A stretch of DNA of 64,000 nt from Bradyrhizobium macuxiense (GTDB lineage Bacteria > Pseudomonadota > Alphaproteobacteria > Rhizobiales > Xanthobacteraceae). The position numbers were made by a program, and so were the translations under genes. The stretch is taken from assembly GCF_007993935.1 (NCBI RefSeq), contig NZ_VITY01000023.1, positions 1 through 64,000 of the forward strand, written 5' to 3'. Below the pieces are notes generated by a model. The model ran no database searches. It had not been told where the DNA came from and saw only the letters and a list, made by a program, of their open reading frames with translations. Within the stretch, counting starts at the first letter, position 1. Each line of letters opens with the position of its first letter. Positions 33,400-41,515 of the stretch are shown in pieces.

Positions 33400-35070
33400 A
33401 TGACTGCAAGTCTGACACTGAACAAGATAACCGCGCAGAAAGGGATCAGCATCGCTGAAGCGGCCAACCGCGTCGCGGACCTTGGCTGGACGCCAAGCTA
33501 CGTGCAGGAGGCGATGACCTTTCCGACCGACTACAAGATATCGAAGACGCCGCGTGACCCGATGAAGCAGGTCCTGCGGTCGTACTTCCCGATGCAGGAA
33601 GAGAAGGACAACCGCGTCTATGGCGCGCTGGATGCGGCGTTGCGCGGCGACATGTTTCGCAATGTCGAGCCGCGCTGGGTCGAGTGGATGAAGCTGTTCC
33701 TGGCGATCATCCCGTTCCCGGAGATCTCGGCGGCGCGCTCGATGGCGATGGTCGGACGGCTCGCGCCCGGCGAGGAGTTGCGCACCGGATTCACCATGCA
33801 GATGGTCGATGAGTTCCGCCACTCGACGATCCAGATGAATCTCAAGAAGTGGTACATGGAGAATTATATCGATCCGGCCGGGTTCGATATCACCGAGGCT
33901 GCGTTCGGCAAGTGCTATGCGACCACGATCGGCCGGCAGTTCGCCGAAGGCTTCCTGACCGGTGACGCGATCACCGCCGCCAACGTCTATCTGACGGTCG
34001 TCGCGGAAACCGCCTTCACCAATACCCTGTTCGTGGCGATGCCGTCGGAAGCCGCTCGCAACGGCGACTACGCGTTGCCGACGGTGTTCCTGTCGGTTCA
34101 GTCGGACGAATCCCGCCATATTGGCAACGGCCACTCGATGCTGATGGCGATGATCAACGATCCGTCGAACCACCAGTTGCTCGAGCGCGACCTGAAATAT
34201 GCGTTCTGGCAGAATCACGCGATTGTCGACGCCGCGATCGGCACATTCATCGAATACGGCACGACCAACCGCGACAAGAACAAGGAGTCGTATGCCGAGC
34301 TTTGGCATCGCTGGATCTACGAAGACTACTACCGGACCTACATGCTGCCGCTCGAGAAGTACGGCATCAAGATCCATCACGATGACGTCGCCGCGGCCTG
34401 GGATCGGATCGTCAAGAAGAACTATGTCCACAAGACCGCGCAGTTCTTCACGGTCGGCTGGTCGGTGAACTTCTGGCGCATCGAGGCCCAGACCGAGCGG
34501 GACTTCGAGTGGTTCGAGCACAAATACCCGGGCTGGTATGCCGAATTCGGCGACTTCTGGAAGTGGCACGCGAAGCTCAGCGTGCCCGGCGAGACCAACA
34601 TCCTGTTCAACAGCGAAGTGGGCTACTCGTACCCGCATCGGTGCTGGAGCTGTATGGTGCCGTGTCTGATCCGTGAAGACTTCGTCTGCGACGAGGTCGA
34701 CGGCAAGATCTACACCTATTGTTCGGAAGGCTGCCGTTGGACCCACAAGGTGGCGTTCGCCGCCGAGTACGAGGGGCGGGCGACGCCGGCCATGGGCCGC
34801 TTCAGCGGTCGCCGTGAATGGGAAGATTGCTATCACGGCTGGGATGTCGCCGATGCGATCAAGGATCTCGGTTTTGTCCGGCCTGACGGCAAGACCATGA
34901 TCGCGCAACCGCATCTGCGGTTCGACGCCAAGGATATGTGGACGCTCGATCACGTGCGCGGACACACGCTTGGCAGTCCGCTGCGCGGCTTCAGGGCACT
35001 CTCGCCGATCGAGCGCGAGGTGGCGACGGCTGAATACCGCAAGGGCTTCAAGATCAATCCCTGCCACTAG
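33400..35070 (+). CDS. mimA: soluble diiron monooxygenase hydroxylase, large subunit (PrmA/MimA type)
   Basis: A 556-residue hydroxylase alpha subunit. All six diiron ligands are present with the same spacing as in methane monooxygenase MmoX: Glu108, Glu138 and His141 (DEFRH), Glu203, Glu237 and His240 (DESRH). A Cys-containing region (CWSCMVPC, then CSEGC) near residues 415-450 fits the propane/phenol/acetone group. It oxidises its substrate with O2, using electrons from the reductase. AAAGGAG lies ten bases before the chosen ATG, which excludes the upstream ATG. The group contains propane, acetone and phenol hydroxylases; exact substrate is not readable. A strong hairpin separates it from the reductase. 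Confidence 0.93.
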   Translation: MTASLTLNKITAQKGISIAEAANRVADLGWTPSYVQEAMTFPTDYKISKTPRDPMKQVLRSYFPMQEEKDNRVYGALDAALRGDMFRNVEPRWVEWMKLFLAIIPFPEISAARSMAMVGRLAPGEELRTGFTMQMVDEFRHSTIQMNLKKWYMENYIDPAGFDITEAAFGKCYATTIGRQFAEGFLTGDAITAANVYLTVVAETAFTNTLFVAMPSEAARNGDYALPTVFLSVQSDESRHIGNGHSMLMAMINDPSNHQLLERDLKYAFWQNHAIVDAAIGTFIEYGTTNRDKNKESYAELWHRWIYEDYYRTYMLPLEKYGIKIHHDDVAAAWDRIVKKNYVHKTAQFFTVGWSVNFWRIEAQTERDFEWFEHKYPGWYAEFGDFWKWHAKLSVPGETNILFNSEVGYSYPHRCWSCMVPCLIREDFVCDEVDGKIYTYCSEGCRWTHKVAFAAEYEGRATPAMGRFSGRREWEDCYHGWDVADAIKDLGFVRPDGKTMIAQPHLRFDAKDMWTLDHVRGHTLGSPLRGFRALSPIEREVATAEYRKGFKINPCH

Positions 35071-35082
35071 CAATGACGACGG

Positions 35083-35107
35083 GAGGGGCCGCTCATTGCG
35101 GCCCCTC
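35083..35107 (+). terminator. strong intra-operon hairpin after the hydroxylase gene
   Basis: GAGGGGCCGC-TCATT-GCGGCCCCTC, ten perfect base pairs, twelve bases after the hydroxylase stop, followed by TTG without a real U tract. It is likely an mRNA-stabilising or attenuating structure that lets the large subunit be made in excess of the reductase. Confidence 0.65.
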
Positions 35108-35166
35108 TTGCCGGGTCGGCGAGCGCTTTGCCGATCGTTCTCTTCAACCGCGATGACAAGGCCCTG

Positions 35167-36210
35167 ATGATGACGGACGTGCGGATTCACAAGGTTCGTT
35201 TCGAGCCAGTGGGTATCGAGATGGAAGCGGAGGAAGGCGAGACAGTCCTTGACGCCGCGTTTCGTCAGGGCATCTCGCTGATGCACGGCTGCAAGGAAGG
35301 CCAGTGCGGCAGCTGCAAATCTAAACTCCTCGACGGCGATTTCGAGTTGCTTAAGTACTCGACCTTCGCCTTGCCGGACTACGAGAGCGAGACCGGACAT
35401 GTGCTGTTGTGCCGTATGCACGTCTACAGCGATGTCAGTGTCGAGCTGCTCAATTATGACGAAGACCTGCTTAGCCGTTCGATCGCGGTGAAGGCGTTTG
35501 CCGGGCGTGTGGCTGCGATCCAGACGCTGACATCGGACATCAGATTGCTCGAGATCGAGATCGAGCGGCCGATGAAGTTCTGGGCCGGCCAGTATGTCGA
35601 TCTGACGCTTCAGGATGGCAACATTACCCGCGCCTTTTCGATGGCGAACCCACCCAGCGAGAGCCCCCATCTTCGCTTTATTATCAAGAAATATCCGAAC
35701 GGGGCGTTCTCGTCCCAGCTTGATGGAAAATTGGCCGTCGGCGACGCCGTGACCGCCAGGGGGCCGTACGGCACCTGCTTCCGGCGCGAGGAGCGCTCGG
35801 GTCCTATGCTGCTGATCGGCGGCGGCTCGGGCATGTCTCCGCTGTGGTCGATCCTGGCCGATCACATCGGCAGTGGTGAGCGACGGCCGGTGCGGTTTTT
35901 CTACGGCGCACGCACCCGCGCCGACCTGTTCTATCTCGAAGAACTCGCGGCGATCGCCGCGCAGCTCGACAATTTCCGATTCGTGCCGGCGCTGTCGCAC
36001 GCGGAGGCGGGCGATGGCTGGGACGGCGAGACCGGGCTGATCCACGAGGTCGTGCAGCGCCATCTGCGCGAGGAGAAACTGAGCGGCGCCATCGACGCGT
36101 ATGCGTGCGGGCCGACGCCGATGATCGACGCCGTGTTGCCTGTCCTGCAAATGAACGGCGTCGAGCCGGACCACATCTACTTCGACAAGTTTACGCCGGC
36201 GGTGCGATGA
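35167..36210 (+). CDS. mimB: monooxygenase reductase (2Fe-2S, FAD, NADH; PrmB/MimB type)
   Basis: A 347-residue reductase with three domains in the usual order: plant-type [2Fe-2S] ferredoxin (Cys42, Cys47, Cys50, Cys82; HGCKEGQCGSCK), FAD domain (RAFSMANPP for the RxYSxxxPP motif) and NAD domain (LLIGGGSGMSPLWSIL, GARTRADLFY, ACGPTPMIDA). It passes electrons from NADH to the diiron site. Two adjacent ATGs exist; an earlier TTG gives an atypical extension and was rejected. Confidence 0.93.
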   Translation: MMTDVRIHKVRFEPVGIEMEAEEGETVLDAAFRQGISLMHGCKEGQCGSCKSKLLDGDFELLKYSTFALPDYESETGHVLLCRMHVYSDVSVELLNYDEDLLSRSIAVKAFAGRVAAIQTLTSDIRLLEIEIERPMKFWAGQYVDLTLQDGNITRAFSMANPPSESPHLRFIIKKYPNGAFSSQLDGKLAVGDAVTARGPYGTCFRREERSGPMLLIGGGSGMSPLWSILADHIGSGERRPVRFFYGARTRADLFYLEELAAIAAQLDNFRFVPALSHAEAGDGWDGETGLIHEVVQRHLREEKLSGAIDAYACGPTPMIDAVLPVLQMNGVEPDHIYFDKFTPAVR

Positions 36211-36259
36211 CGGCGTTCAAGAGTTCGTCGCAGAACAGAATGGCAAAAGGGAGTGAGAA

Positions 36260-37363
36260 ATGAGCGCACAGACAAGCAGAGCAGCAGCGGCCAGGCCCAT
36301 CGCGATCGCCAAATCCGGCGCTGCGGGGGCAGCGGTCTTCCCGGGCTCCGGCAGCCGCAAGTACAACTACTTCGAGCCGAAGGGGCGTAAGGCGACCCAC
36401 TACGAAGACATGACGGTTGATGTCCAACCCGATCCGGAGCGCTATCTCTTGCAGGACTGGATCATCTCGTTCCCTGATGGAACGCCGACCTATTCCAAGG
36501 ATTGGACGGCTGCGAAAAGTTCGAACTGGCACAAGTTCCGCGCCGTCGACCAGGAATGGGAGCGTACCCACTATCAGCGCCAGTCGACGATCTGCGGCAT
36601 GGTGCAGAACACCATCGAGAATGGCCGGAAGTCGGGCGCGCCGACCCGCTTCGATCCCGCCTGGGTGAAGATCCTGCAGAACCATCTCGGTGCCTACAAG
36701 CATGCCGAGTTCGGACTCGGCACCTCGACGATGCAGGCGCAGCGTTACGGCTACACGCAGATGGTCAATAATGCGATCCTGACCAACTCGTCCTACAAGC
36801 TCCGCTTCGCGCAGGATATCACGCTTTATCTGAGTGAAATCGGCCTCGACCTGCCAGGCTTCGACAATGCCGCCGGCAAGAAGCATTGGCTGGAAGATCC
36901 GATCTGGCAAGGCGTGCGCAAGTCGGTCGAGTCGGTAATGGGTTCGAACGACTACCTGGAGCAGTATTTTGCGACCAACGTGGTGTTCGAGCCGCTGATT
37001 GGCGAACTCTTTCGCTCAGGGTTCCTGATGCAGGCGGCATCTGCGCAGAACGACTTCATCACTCCGGCCGTCGTCTCCGCCGCGGAGGCCGACTATGAGC
37101 GCAATCTCGCCAACACCGTCGAGCTGTTCCACATCCTCGGCACCGATCCCACCTACGGGGCGCAGAACCTCGCGTTGTTCAACAAATGGCTGGCCAAGCA
37201 TGCCGATCTCGCGCTCGATGCCGCCAATCATCTACAGCCGATCTGGTCGCAGCCGCGTGTCAAGGTCGCGGCTTTCGCCGATGCGCTGGCGCACGCGAAG
37301 AATCGTATCAAGGGCATCGCCGCCGAGCTCGGCCTGACGGTTCCGGCAAATCTCGCGTCATAA
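36260..37363 (+). CDS. mimC: soluble diiron monooxygenase hydroxylase, small subunit (PrmC/MimC type)
   Basis: A 367-residue hydroxylase beta subunit, homologous to the alpha subunit in fold but without the metal ligands. Family blocks include RKYNYFEPKGRKATHYEDMT at the start, KFRAVDQEWERTHYQRQST and AHAKNRIKGIAAELG. The beta subunit builds the alpha2beta2 core with the large subunit. Good ribosome site (AGGGAGTGAGAA). Third gene of the four-subunit enzyme. Confidence 0.92.
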   Translation: MSAQTSRAAAARPIAIAKSGAAGAAVFPGSGSRKYNYFEPKGRKATHYEDMTVDVQPDPERYLLQDWIISFPDGTPTYSKDWTAAKSSNWHKFRAVDQEWERTHYQRQSTICGMVQNTIENGRKSGAPTRFDPAWVKILQNHLGAYKHAEFGLGTSTMQAQRYGYTQMVNNAILTNSSYKLRFAQDITLYLSEIGLDLPGFDNAAGKKHWLEDPIWQGVRKSVESVMGSNDYLEQYFATNVVFEPLIGELFRSGFLMQAASAQNDFITPAVVSAAEADYERNLANTVELFHILGTDPTYGAQNLALFNKWLAKHADLALDAANHLQPIWSQPRVKVAAFADALAHAKNRIKGIAAELGLTVPANLAS

Positions 37364-37407
37364 CCAACCCTGCATCACATCTTCACTCAATTCTTCAGGA
37401 GAGCGAC

Positions 37408-37764
37408 ATGCTGCACGAGAATGACAACATCTTCAAATCGATGAAGGACATCACGTTCGAGGACACGGTGTCGCATCAATGCGGCGTCACCATGAACGAT
37501 AGCGTCGAGGCGCGCGCCATCGCCGAGGTGATGAGCCGTCACGACCATATCAGGGTGACCTACATGCCTGCGATGATCCGCATCGACGGCGACGGCAAGA
37601 TGGAATTCAAGATGGACGAGATTTCCGAGGAACTCGGCCGGGTCATGACCCCGCATCTGTTCGAGATCTCGACCTCGACGCACTACGGCCGCATGGTGAT
37701 GACGGATGACAACACCGTCATGCTGTTCGGCGACATGAACGAGATGATGAAATACATCGTCTGA
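37408..37764 (+). CDS. mimD: monooxygenase coupling/effector protein (MmoB/PrmD/MimD type)
   Basis: A 118-residue regulatory protein of the MmoB/DmpM family: SHQCGVTMNDSVEARAIAEV, RVTYMPAMIRIDGDGKMEF and MNEMMKYIV. These small cofactor-free proteins bind the hydroxylase, control substrate access and are required for turnover. Together with the three genes before it, it completes the four-component enzyme. Confidence 0.92.
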   Translation: MLHENDNIFKSMKDITFEDTVSHQCGVTMNDSVEARAIAEVMSRHDHIRVTYMPAMIRIDGDGKMEFKMDEISEELGRVMTPHLFEISTSTHYGRMVMTDDNTVMLFGDMNEMMKYIV

Positions 37765-37780
37765 CGGCCACCAGCGAACA

Positions 37781-37810
37781 AGCCCTGGCCGGCACGGCGC
37801 CGGCCGGGCT
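37781..37810 (+). terminator. strong intra-operon hairpin after the coupling protein
   Basis: AGCCC-t-GGCCGGC, loop ACGGC, GCCGGCC-GGGCT: a 12-bp stem with one bulged T and no U tract, 16 bases after the stop. It divides the monooxygenase genes from the amidohydrolase and downstream genes and may reduce their expression or mark an mRNA processing point. Confidence 0.6.
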
Positions 37811-37873
37811 AATTCGAAGACATCAATCGCGCCTCATAACAACACGCAATCCAGCGGGATCGGGAGAAACGCT

Positions 37874-38917
37874 ATGTACAGGACAGCCAAGGGTGAAGAG
37901 ATTTTTGTCATCGATGGACATACGCATTTCTGGGATGGAAGTCCGGCAAACCAGAAGAACATCCACGGCAAGCAGTTCATCGACTGCTTCTACGCCTACC
38001 ACTCGAACCTGAGCCCGCCGTCGGAGAAATGGGAGAAGGAGAAGTTCGAGAAGTACGACGCCAAGACGATGTTCGACGACCTGTTCGTCACCGGCTACGA
38101 CGACATGGCGATCCTGCAGCCGACCTATCTCACCGATTTCTACAAGAACGGCTTCAATACCACCGAGCGAAACTCGGCGATGAAGAAGAGTCATCCGGAC
38201 CGCTTCATCCTGAATGGCGCGTTCGATCCGCGTGACGGCACCAAGGGCCTGGAAGATCTTCATGCGTTGTCCGAGAAGCACAAGCTCAAGGGCGTCAAGC
38301 TCTACACCGCGGAATGGCGGGGCGAATCGAAGGGCTACAAGCTGACCGACAAGGCGTCCTACCAGTATCTCGAGGCTGCGCAAAAGCTTGGCATCAAGAA
38401 CATCCACGTCCACAAGGGGCCGACGATCATCCCGCTCAATCGGGATGCGTTCGATGTAGCCGACATCGATGATGTCGCGACCTCGTTCCAGGACCTGAAT
38501 TTCATCGTCGAGCATTGTGGCCTGCCGCGGCTTGACGATTTCTGCTGGATCGCGACCCAGGAGACCAACGTCTACGCGGGTCTCGCGGTGGCGCTGCCCT
38601 TCATCCATTCGCGGCCCGGGTATTTCGCCCATGTGATCTCCGAACTGCTGTTCTGGGTCGGACCGGACAAGATCCTTTACGGCAGCGACTACGGCATCTG
38701 GACGCCGAAATGGCTGATCGACAAGTTCATGGCATTTGAGATCCCGGCCGACGTCACCAAGGAGACCGGTTCGGTGTTGTCGATGGAGGCCAAGACGAAG
38801 ATTCTCGGCCTCAACGCCGCCCGCATCTACGGCATCGATGTCGAGGCGCAGAAGAAGAAGATCCGGGCCGGCGGCGGCTATGCCCACTTGCCCGAAGCCG
38901 TTCACGCGCCGAGGTGA
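37874..38917 (+). CDS. amidohydrolase-family protein of the monooxygenase operon
   Basis: A 347-residue TIM-barrel amidohydrolase-2 protein. The N-terminal metal motif is DGHTHFWDG; further family residues are VKLYTAEW, HVHKGP, VEHCGLPR and the final aspartate in YGSDYGIWTP. Relatives are decarboxylases or hydrolases. Homologues accompany propane/acetone monooxygenase clusters in actinobacteria, where their role is unresolved. GGGAG ribosome site before the ATG. Confidence 0.88.
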   Translation: MYRTAKGEEIFVIDGHTHFWDGSPANQKNIHGKQFIDCFYAYHSNLSPPSEKWEKEKFEKYDAKTMFDDLFVTGYDDMAILQPTYLTDFYKNGFNTTERNSAMKKSHPDRFILNGAFDPRDGTKGLEDLHALSEKHKLKGVKLYTAEWRGESKGYKLTDKASYQYLEAAQKLGIKNIHVHKGPTIIPLNRDAFDVADIDDVATSFQDLNFIVEHCGLPRLDDFCWIATQETNVYAGLAVALPFIHSRPGYFAHVISELLFWVGPDKILYGSDYGIWTPKWLIDKFMAFEIPADVTKETGSVLSMEAKTKILGLNAARIYGIDVEAQKKKIRAGGGYAHLPEAVHAPR

Positions 38918-38922
38918 TGGTC

Positions 38923-39711
38923 ATGAAGCGTGGCGTCGAGGGGAGGGAGCGGCCGAGAAGCCGCTCGTCAGGCGACAAGCAGTCCCAGGTATGGGCTTGC
39001 TTGCGGGACGTGATGGATCCGGAGCTCGACGAGTCCGTCACTGAGTTGAATTTCGTGACCAGGGCCGATGTCGACTCGAAGGACCGCGTCTACATCGAGT
39101 TTCGCTTGCCGACCTATTGGTGCGCCGCCAATTTCTCGTTCCTGATGGCAGACGACATGCGCCGGGCCATCAGCGCGTTGGACTGGGTCAAGGGTGTCAG
39201 CGTGGTCTTGGGCGAGCACATGTATGCCGACAAGATCAATGCGGGCCTCGCCCAGGGGCGTTCGTTCCAGGAAACGTTTGGCGCCGAGGCCGATGGCAGC
39301 CTCGATGATCTGCGTCAGACATTCCTCGTCAAGGCGTTCCAGCGCCGGCAGGTTGCACTGCTCAACCACCTCGTTGGGCTGGGGCTGTCGCCAGCGGAGA
39401 TCGTGAGCCTGACGTTGAGGGAGCTGGGTTGCCTGCCGCTCGACGACGCAGGTGAGAAGCTGGTTCAGCGCTATCTCGAGCGGCGTTCGGTCGTAGGCCC
39501 GGCAAGCGGCGATGGGCTCGCCTTTGTCGACGCCAACGGAGCGCGGCTAGGAGCCGACGGCCTTGCCGGATACCTATCGAGCCTGCGGCGCGTCGGCATC
39601 AATGCCGAATTCAACGGCGCGCTGTGCCGTGGCCTGCTTGCCGCGCGGTTCGACCTCGATACGCCGTTCGTACCGAAATCGAGGACGATGCCGGCGTCGC
39701 CGGGTACGTAA
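38923..39711 (+). CDS. DUF59/MIP18-type iron-sulfur assembly-like protein with long C-terminal extension
   Basis: A 262-residue protein. The first 100 residues are a DUF59 (MIP18/PaaD-like) domain: VWACLRDVMDPELDESVTEL, then IEFRLPTYWCAANFSFLMAD with the conserved Cys. The remaining 150 residues are helical and not of a known fold to me. DUF59 proteins help assemble iron-sulfur centres. A GTG nine bases upstream overlaps the previous stop (GTGA), but GAGG eight bases before the chosen ATG supports the later start. It may mature the reductase cluster or the diiron site. Confidence 0.8.
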   Translation: MKRGVEGRERPRSRSSGDKQSQVWACLRDVMDPELDESVTELNFVTRADVDSKDRVYIEFRLPTYWCAANFSFLMADDMRRAISALDWVKGVSVVLGEHMYADKINAGLAQGRSFQETFGAEADGSLDDLRQTFLVKAFQRRQVALLNHLVGLGLSPAEIVSLTLRELGCLPLDDAGEKLVQRYLERRSVVGPASGDGLAFVDANGARLGADGLAGYLSSLRRVGINAEFNGALCRGLLAARFDLDTPFVPKSRTMPASPGT

Positions 39712-39790
39712 CACGGGGCCGTGATGCGGGCGCGATGCATCGATAACCTGTCCAGACCAGACGACCTCAAGGCAAAGTCGGGGATATACA

Positions 39791-41419
39791 ATGCCGAAGA
39801 TCATGTTGCACGATGAAGCTGCGCGGGCCGCGCTGGGCCGGGGCGTCGCCAAGCTCGCCAAGGCGGTACGCGGGACGTTAGGTCCGAAGGGCATGAACGC
39901 GATCATGGATCGACCGATCGGCACGCCGATCGTGTCGCGCGATGGCGTCAGCATTGCCAGCGAAATCGAACTTGAGTGCCCGTTCGAGAATATGGGCGCA
40001 CAGGTGTTGCGCGAGGTTTCAGCGCAAACCAATGAGGTGGCGGGGGACGGCACCACCACGGCCACCGTGCTCGCCGATGTTCTTGTGCAGGAAGGCCTGA
40101 AATGCCTGGCAGCCGGCGCCAATCCGGTCGAGCTGGTTGAAGGGCTGGAACTGGCGGTTACCGAGACCATCACAGCGTTACGACGGTCGGCGAGACCGTT
40201 GCAGGGGCCGGCGGGCCTGCGAGCTGTTGCGAGCATTGCCGCCAGCGACACAGCGCTTGGCGACATGGTGGGCGAAGCCTTCGAGCGTGCCGGTACTCAC
40301 GGAATCGTCGCGGTAGAGTTCGGCAACACGGTCGAGACGACGCTGGAAATCGTTGAAGGCATGGCCTTCGATCGTGGCTATCTTTCACATCACATGGTCA
40401 CCGATGTCGAGAAAATGCAGGTTGTTCTCGACAATCCGTTCATCATCATGACCGATCTCAAGATCCAGACCGGGGAGCAACTCGCTGGTGTGATCTCGCT
40501 CATCGAGAAGAGCGGGCGACCTTTGTTGATCATCGCCGAGGAAGTGGCGCCATCGGTCATCATGCAATTGCTGGCGCGTCGGGAGAAATCCAATTTCAAG
40601 GTCGCCGCGATTCACCCGCCGGAGTTCGGCCATTGGCGCAAGGCGATGCTCGAGGATATTGCGATCGCGACCGGTGGGCGCGTCATCTCGGCTGATCTGG
40701 GCGGACGGCTCGAGAAGGCCGAGCTGCACGACCTCGGGTCCGCGCGCCAGGTGCGCATTTCCGCCTCGAAGACCCTGATCACGGCGGGCGGCGGCGATCA
40801 GAAGGCCATCGCGGCGCGACGCGAACAGGTGTTGCGCCAATACGAGGCCGCTCCCGAAAATATCGAGCGGGACAAGTTCCAGGAGCGCGTCGCAAAACTG
40901 TCCGGCGGCACGGCGATGATTCTCGCCGGCGGCGCGACGCCGGTCGAGCAAAAACGCCGGACCCAGTTGATCGAGGATGCCATCAACGCGACCCGCGCCG
41001 CGATCGAAGAAGGCATTGTGCCGGGCGGCGGCGTGGCCTTGCTTAGGATCGCTGCAAGGCTCGACGAATTGATCGATCGCCTGGATGGAAGTGCCAGGCA
41101 GGGCGCCGAGCTGCTGCAACGCGCGCTCAGCCGGCCGCTGTTCTACATTGCTGCCAATGCCGGCCTGAACGGCGAGGCGGAAGTCGCGAAAATTGCCAAG
41201 GCCGGCAATGGCCACGGGCTTGACGTGCGCAATGGCTCGGCGGTCGATCTTGTCGAAGCCGGCATCATCGATCCGGTCAAGGTTTGCTACAGCGCGGTTC
41301 GCAATGCGGCATCGGTGGCCGGACTGATCCTGACGACGCAGACCTTGATCGCCAAGAAGCCGGATGATTACGATCCGACCGCTGGCCCGGCCCGCGGTGG
41401 CGGTGCTGAGCTGCTTTGA
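39791..41419 (+). CDS. mimG: GroEL-like chaperonin dedicated to the monooxygenase (PrmG/MimG type)
   Basis: A 542-residue Hsp60 with ATPase motifs intact (GPKGMN, GDGTTTATVLA, EEGIVPGGGVAL) but with clear departures from housekeeping GroEL: the canonical GYLSPYFVT is GYLSHHMVT, the substrate-binding apical segment is divergent, and the Gly-Gly-Met tail is replaced by ARGGGAELL. No groES is adjacent. In mycobacterial and Rhodococcus systems a chaperonin at this locus is required for folding the large hydroxylase subunit, and the same is inferred here. Confidence 0.9.
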   Translation: MPKIMLHDEAARAALGRGVAKLAKAVRGTLGPKGMNAIMDRPIGTPIVSRDGVSIASEIELECPFENMGAQVLREVSAQTNEVAGDGTTTATVLADVLVQEGLKCLAAGANPVELVEGLELAVTETITALRRSARPLQGPAGLRAVASIAASDTALGDMVGEAFERAGTHGIVAVEFGNTVETTLEIVEGMAFDRGYLSHHMVTDVEKMQVVLDNPFIIMTDLKIQTGEQLAGVISLIEKSGRPLLIIAEEVAPSVIMQLLARREKSNFKVAAIHPPEFGHWRKAMLEDIAIATGGRVISADLGGRLEKAELHDLGSARQVRISASKTLITAGGGDQKAIAARREQVLRQYEAAPENIERDKFQERVAKLSGGTAMILAGGATPVEQKRRTQLIEDAINATRAAIEEGIVPGGGVALLRIAARLDELIDRLDGSARQGAELLQRALSRPLFYIAANAGLNGEAEVAKIAKAGNGHGLDVRNGSAVDLVEAGIIDPVKVCYSAVRNAASVAGLILTTQTLIAKKPDDYDPTAGPARGGGAELL

Positions 41420-41515
41420 ACGGAACGGATCATCGGTTCGAAGCAACCGGCGCGCCGCCCACAGCTGGGCGTGCTACGATACTCCCAGCATCCAGCGGTT
41501 CGAGGCACTGTCGCA

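Noticed and set aside
33385..36174. 929-residue reverse frame over hydroxylase and reductase genes
   Set aside because: Antisense shadow of two proteins with complete catalytic residues on the plus strand.
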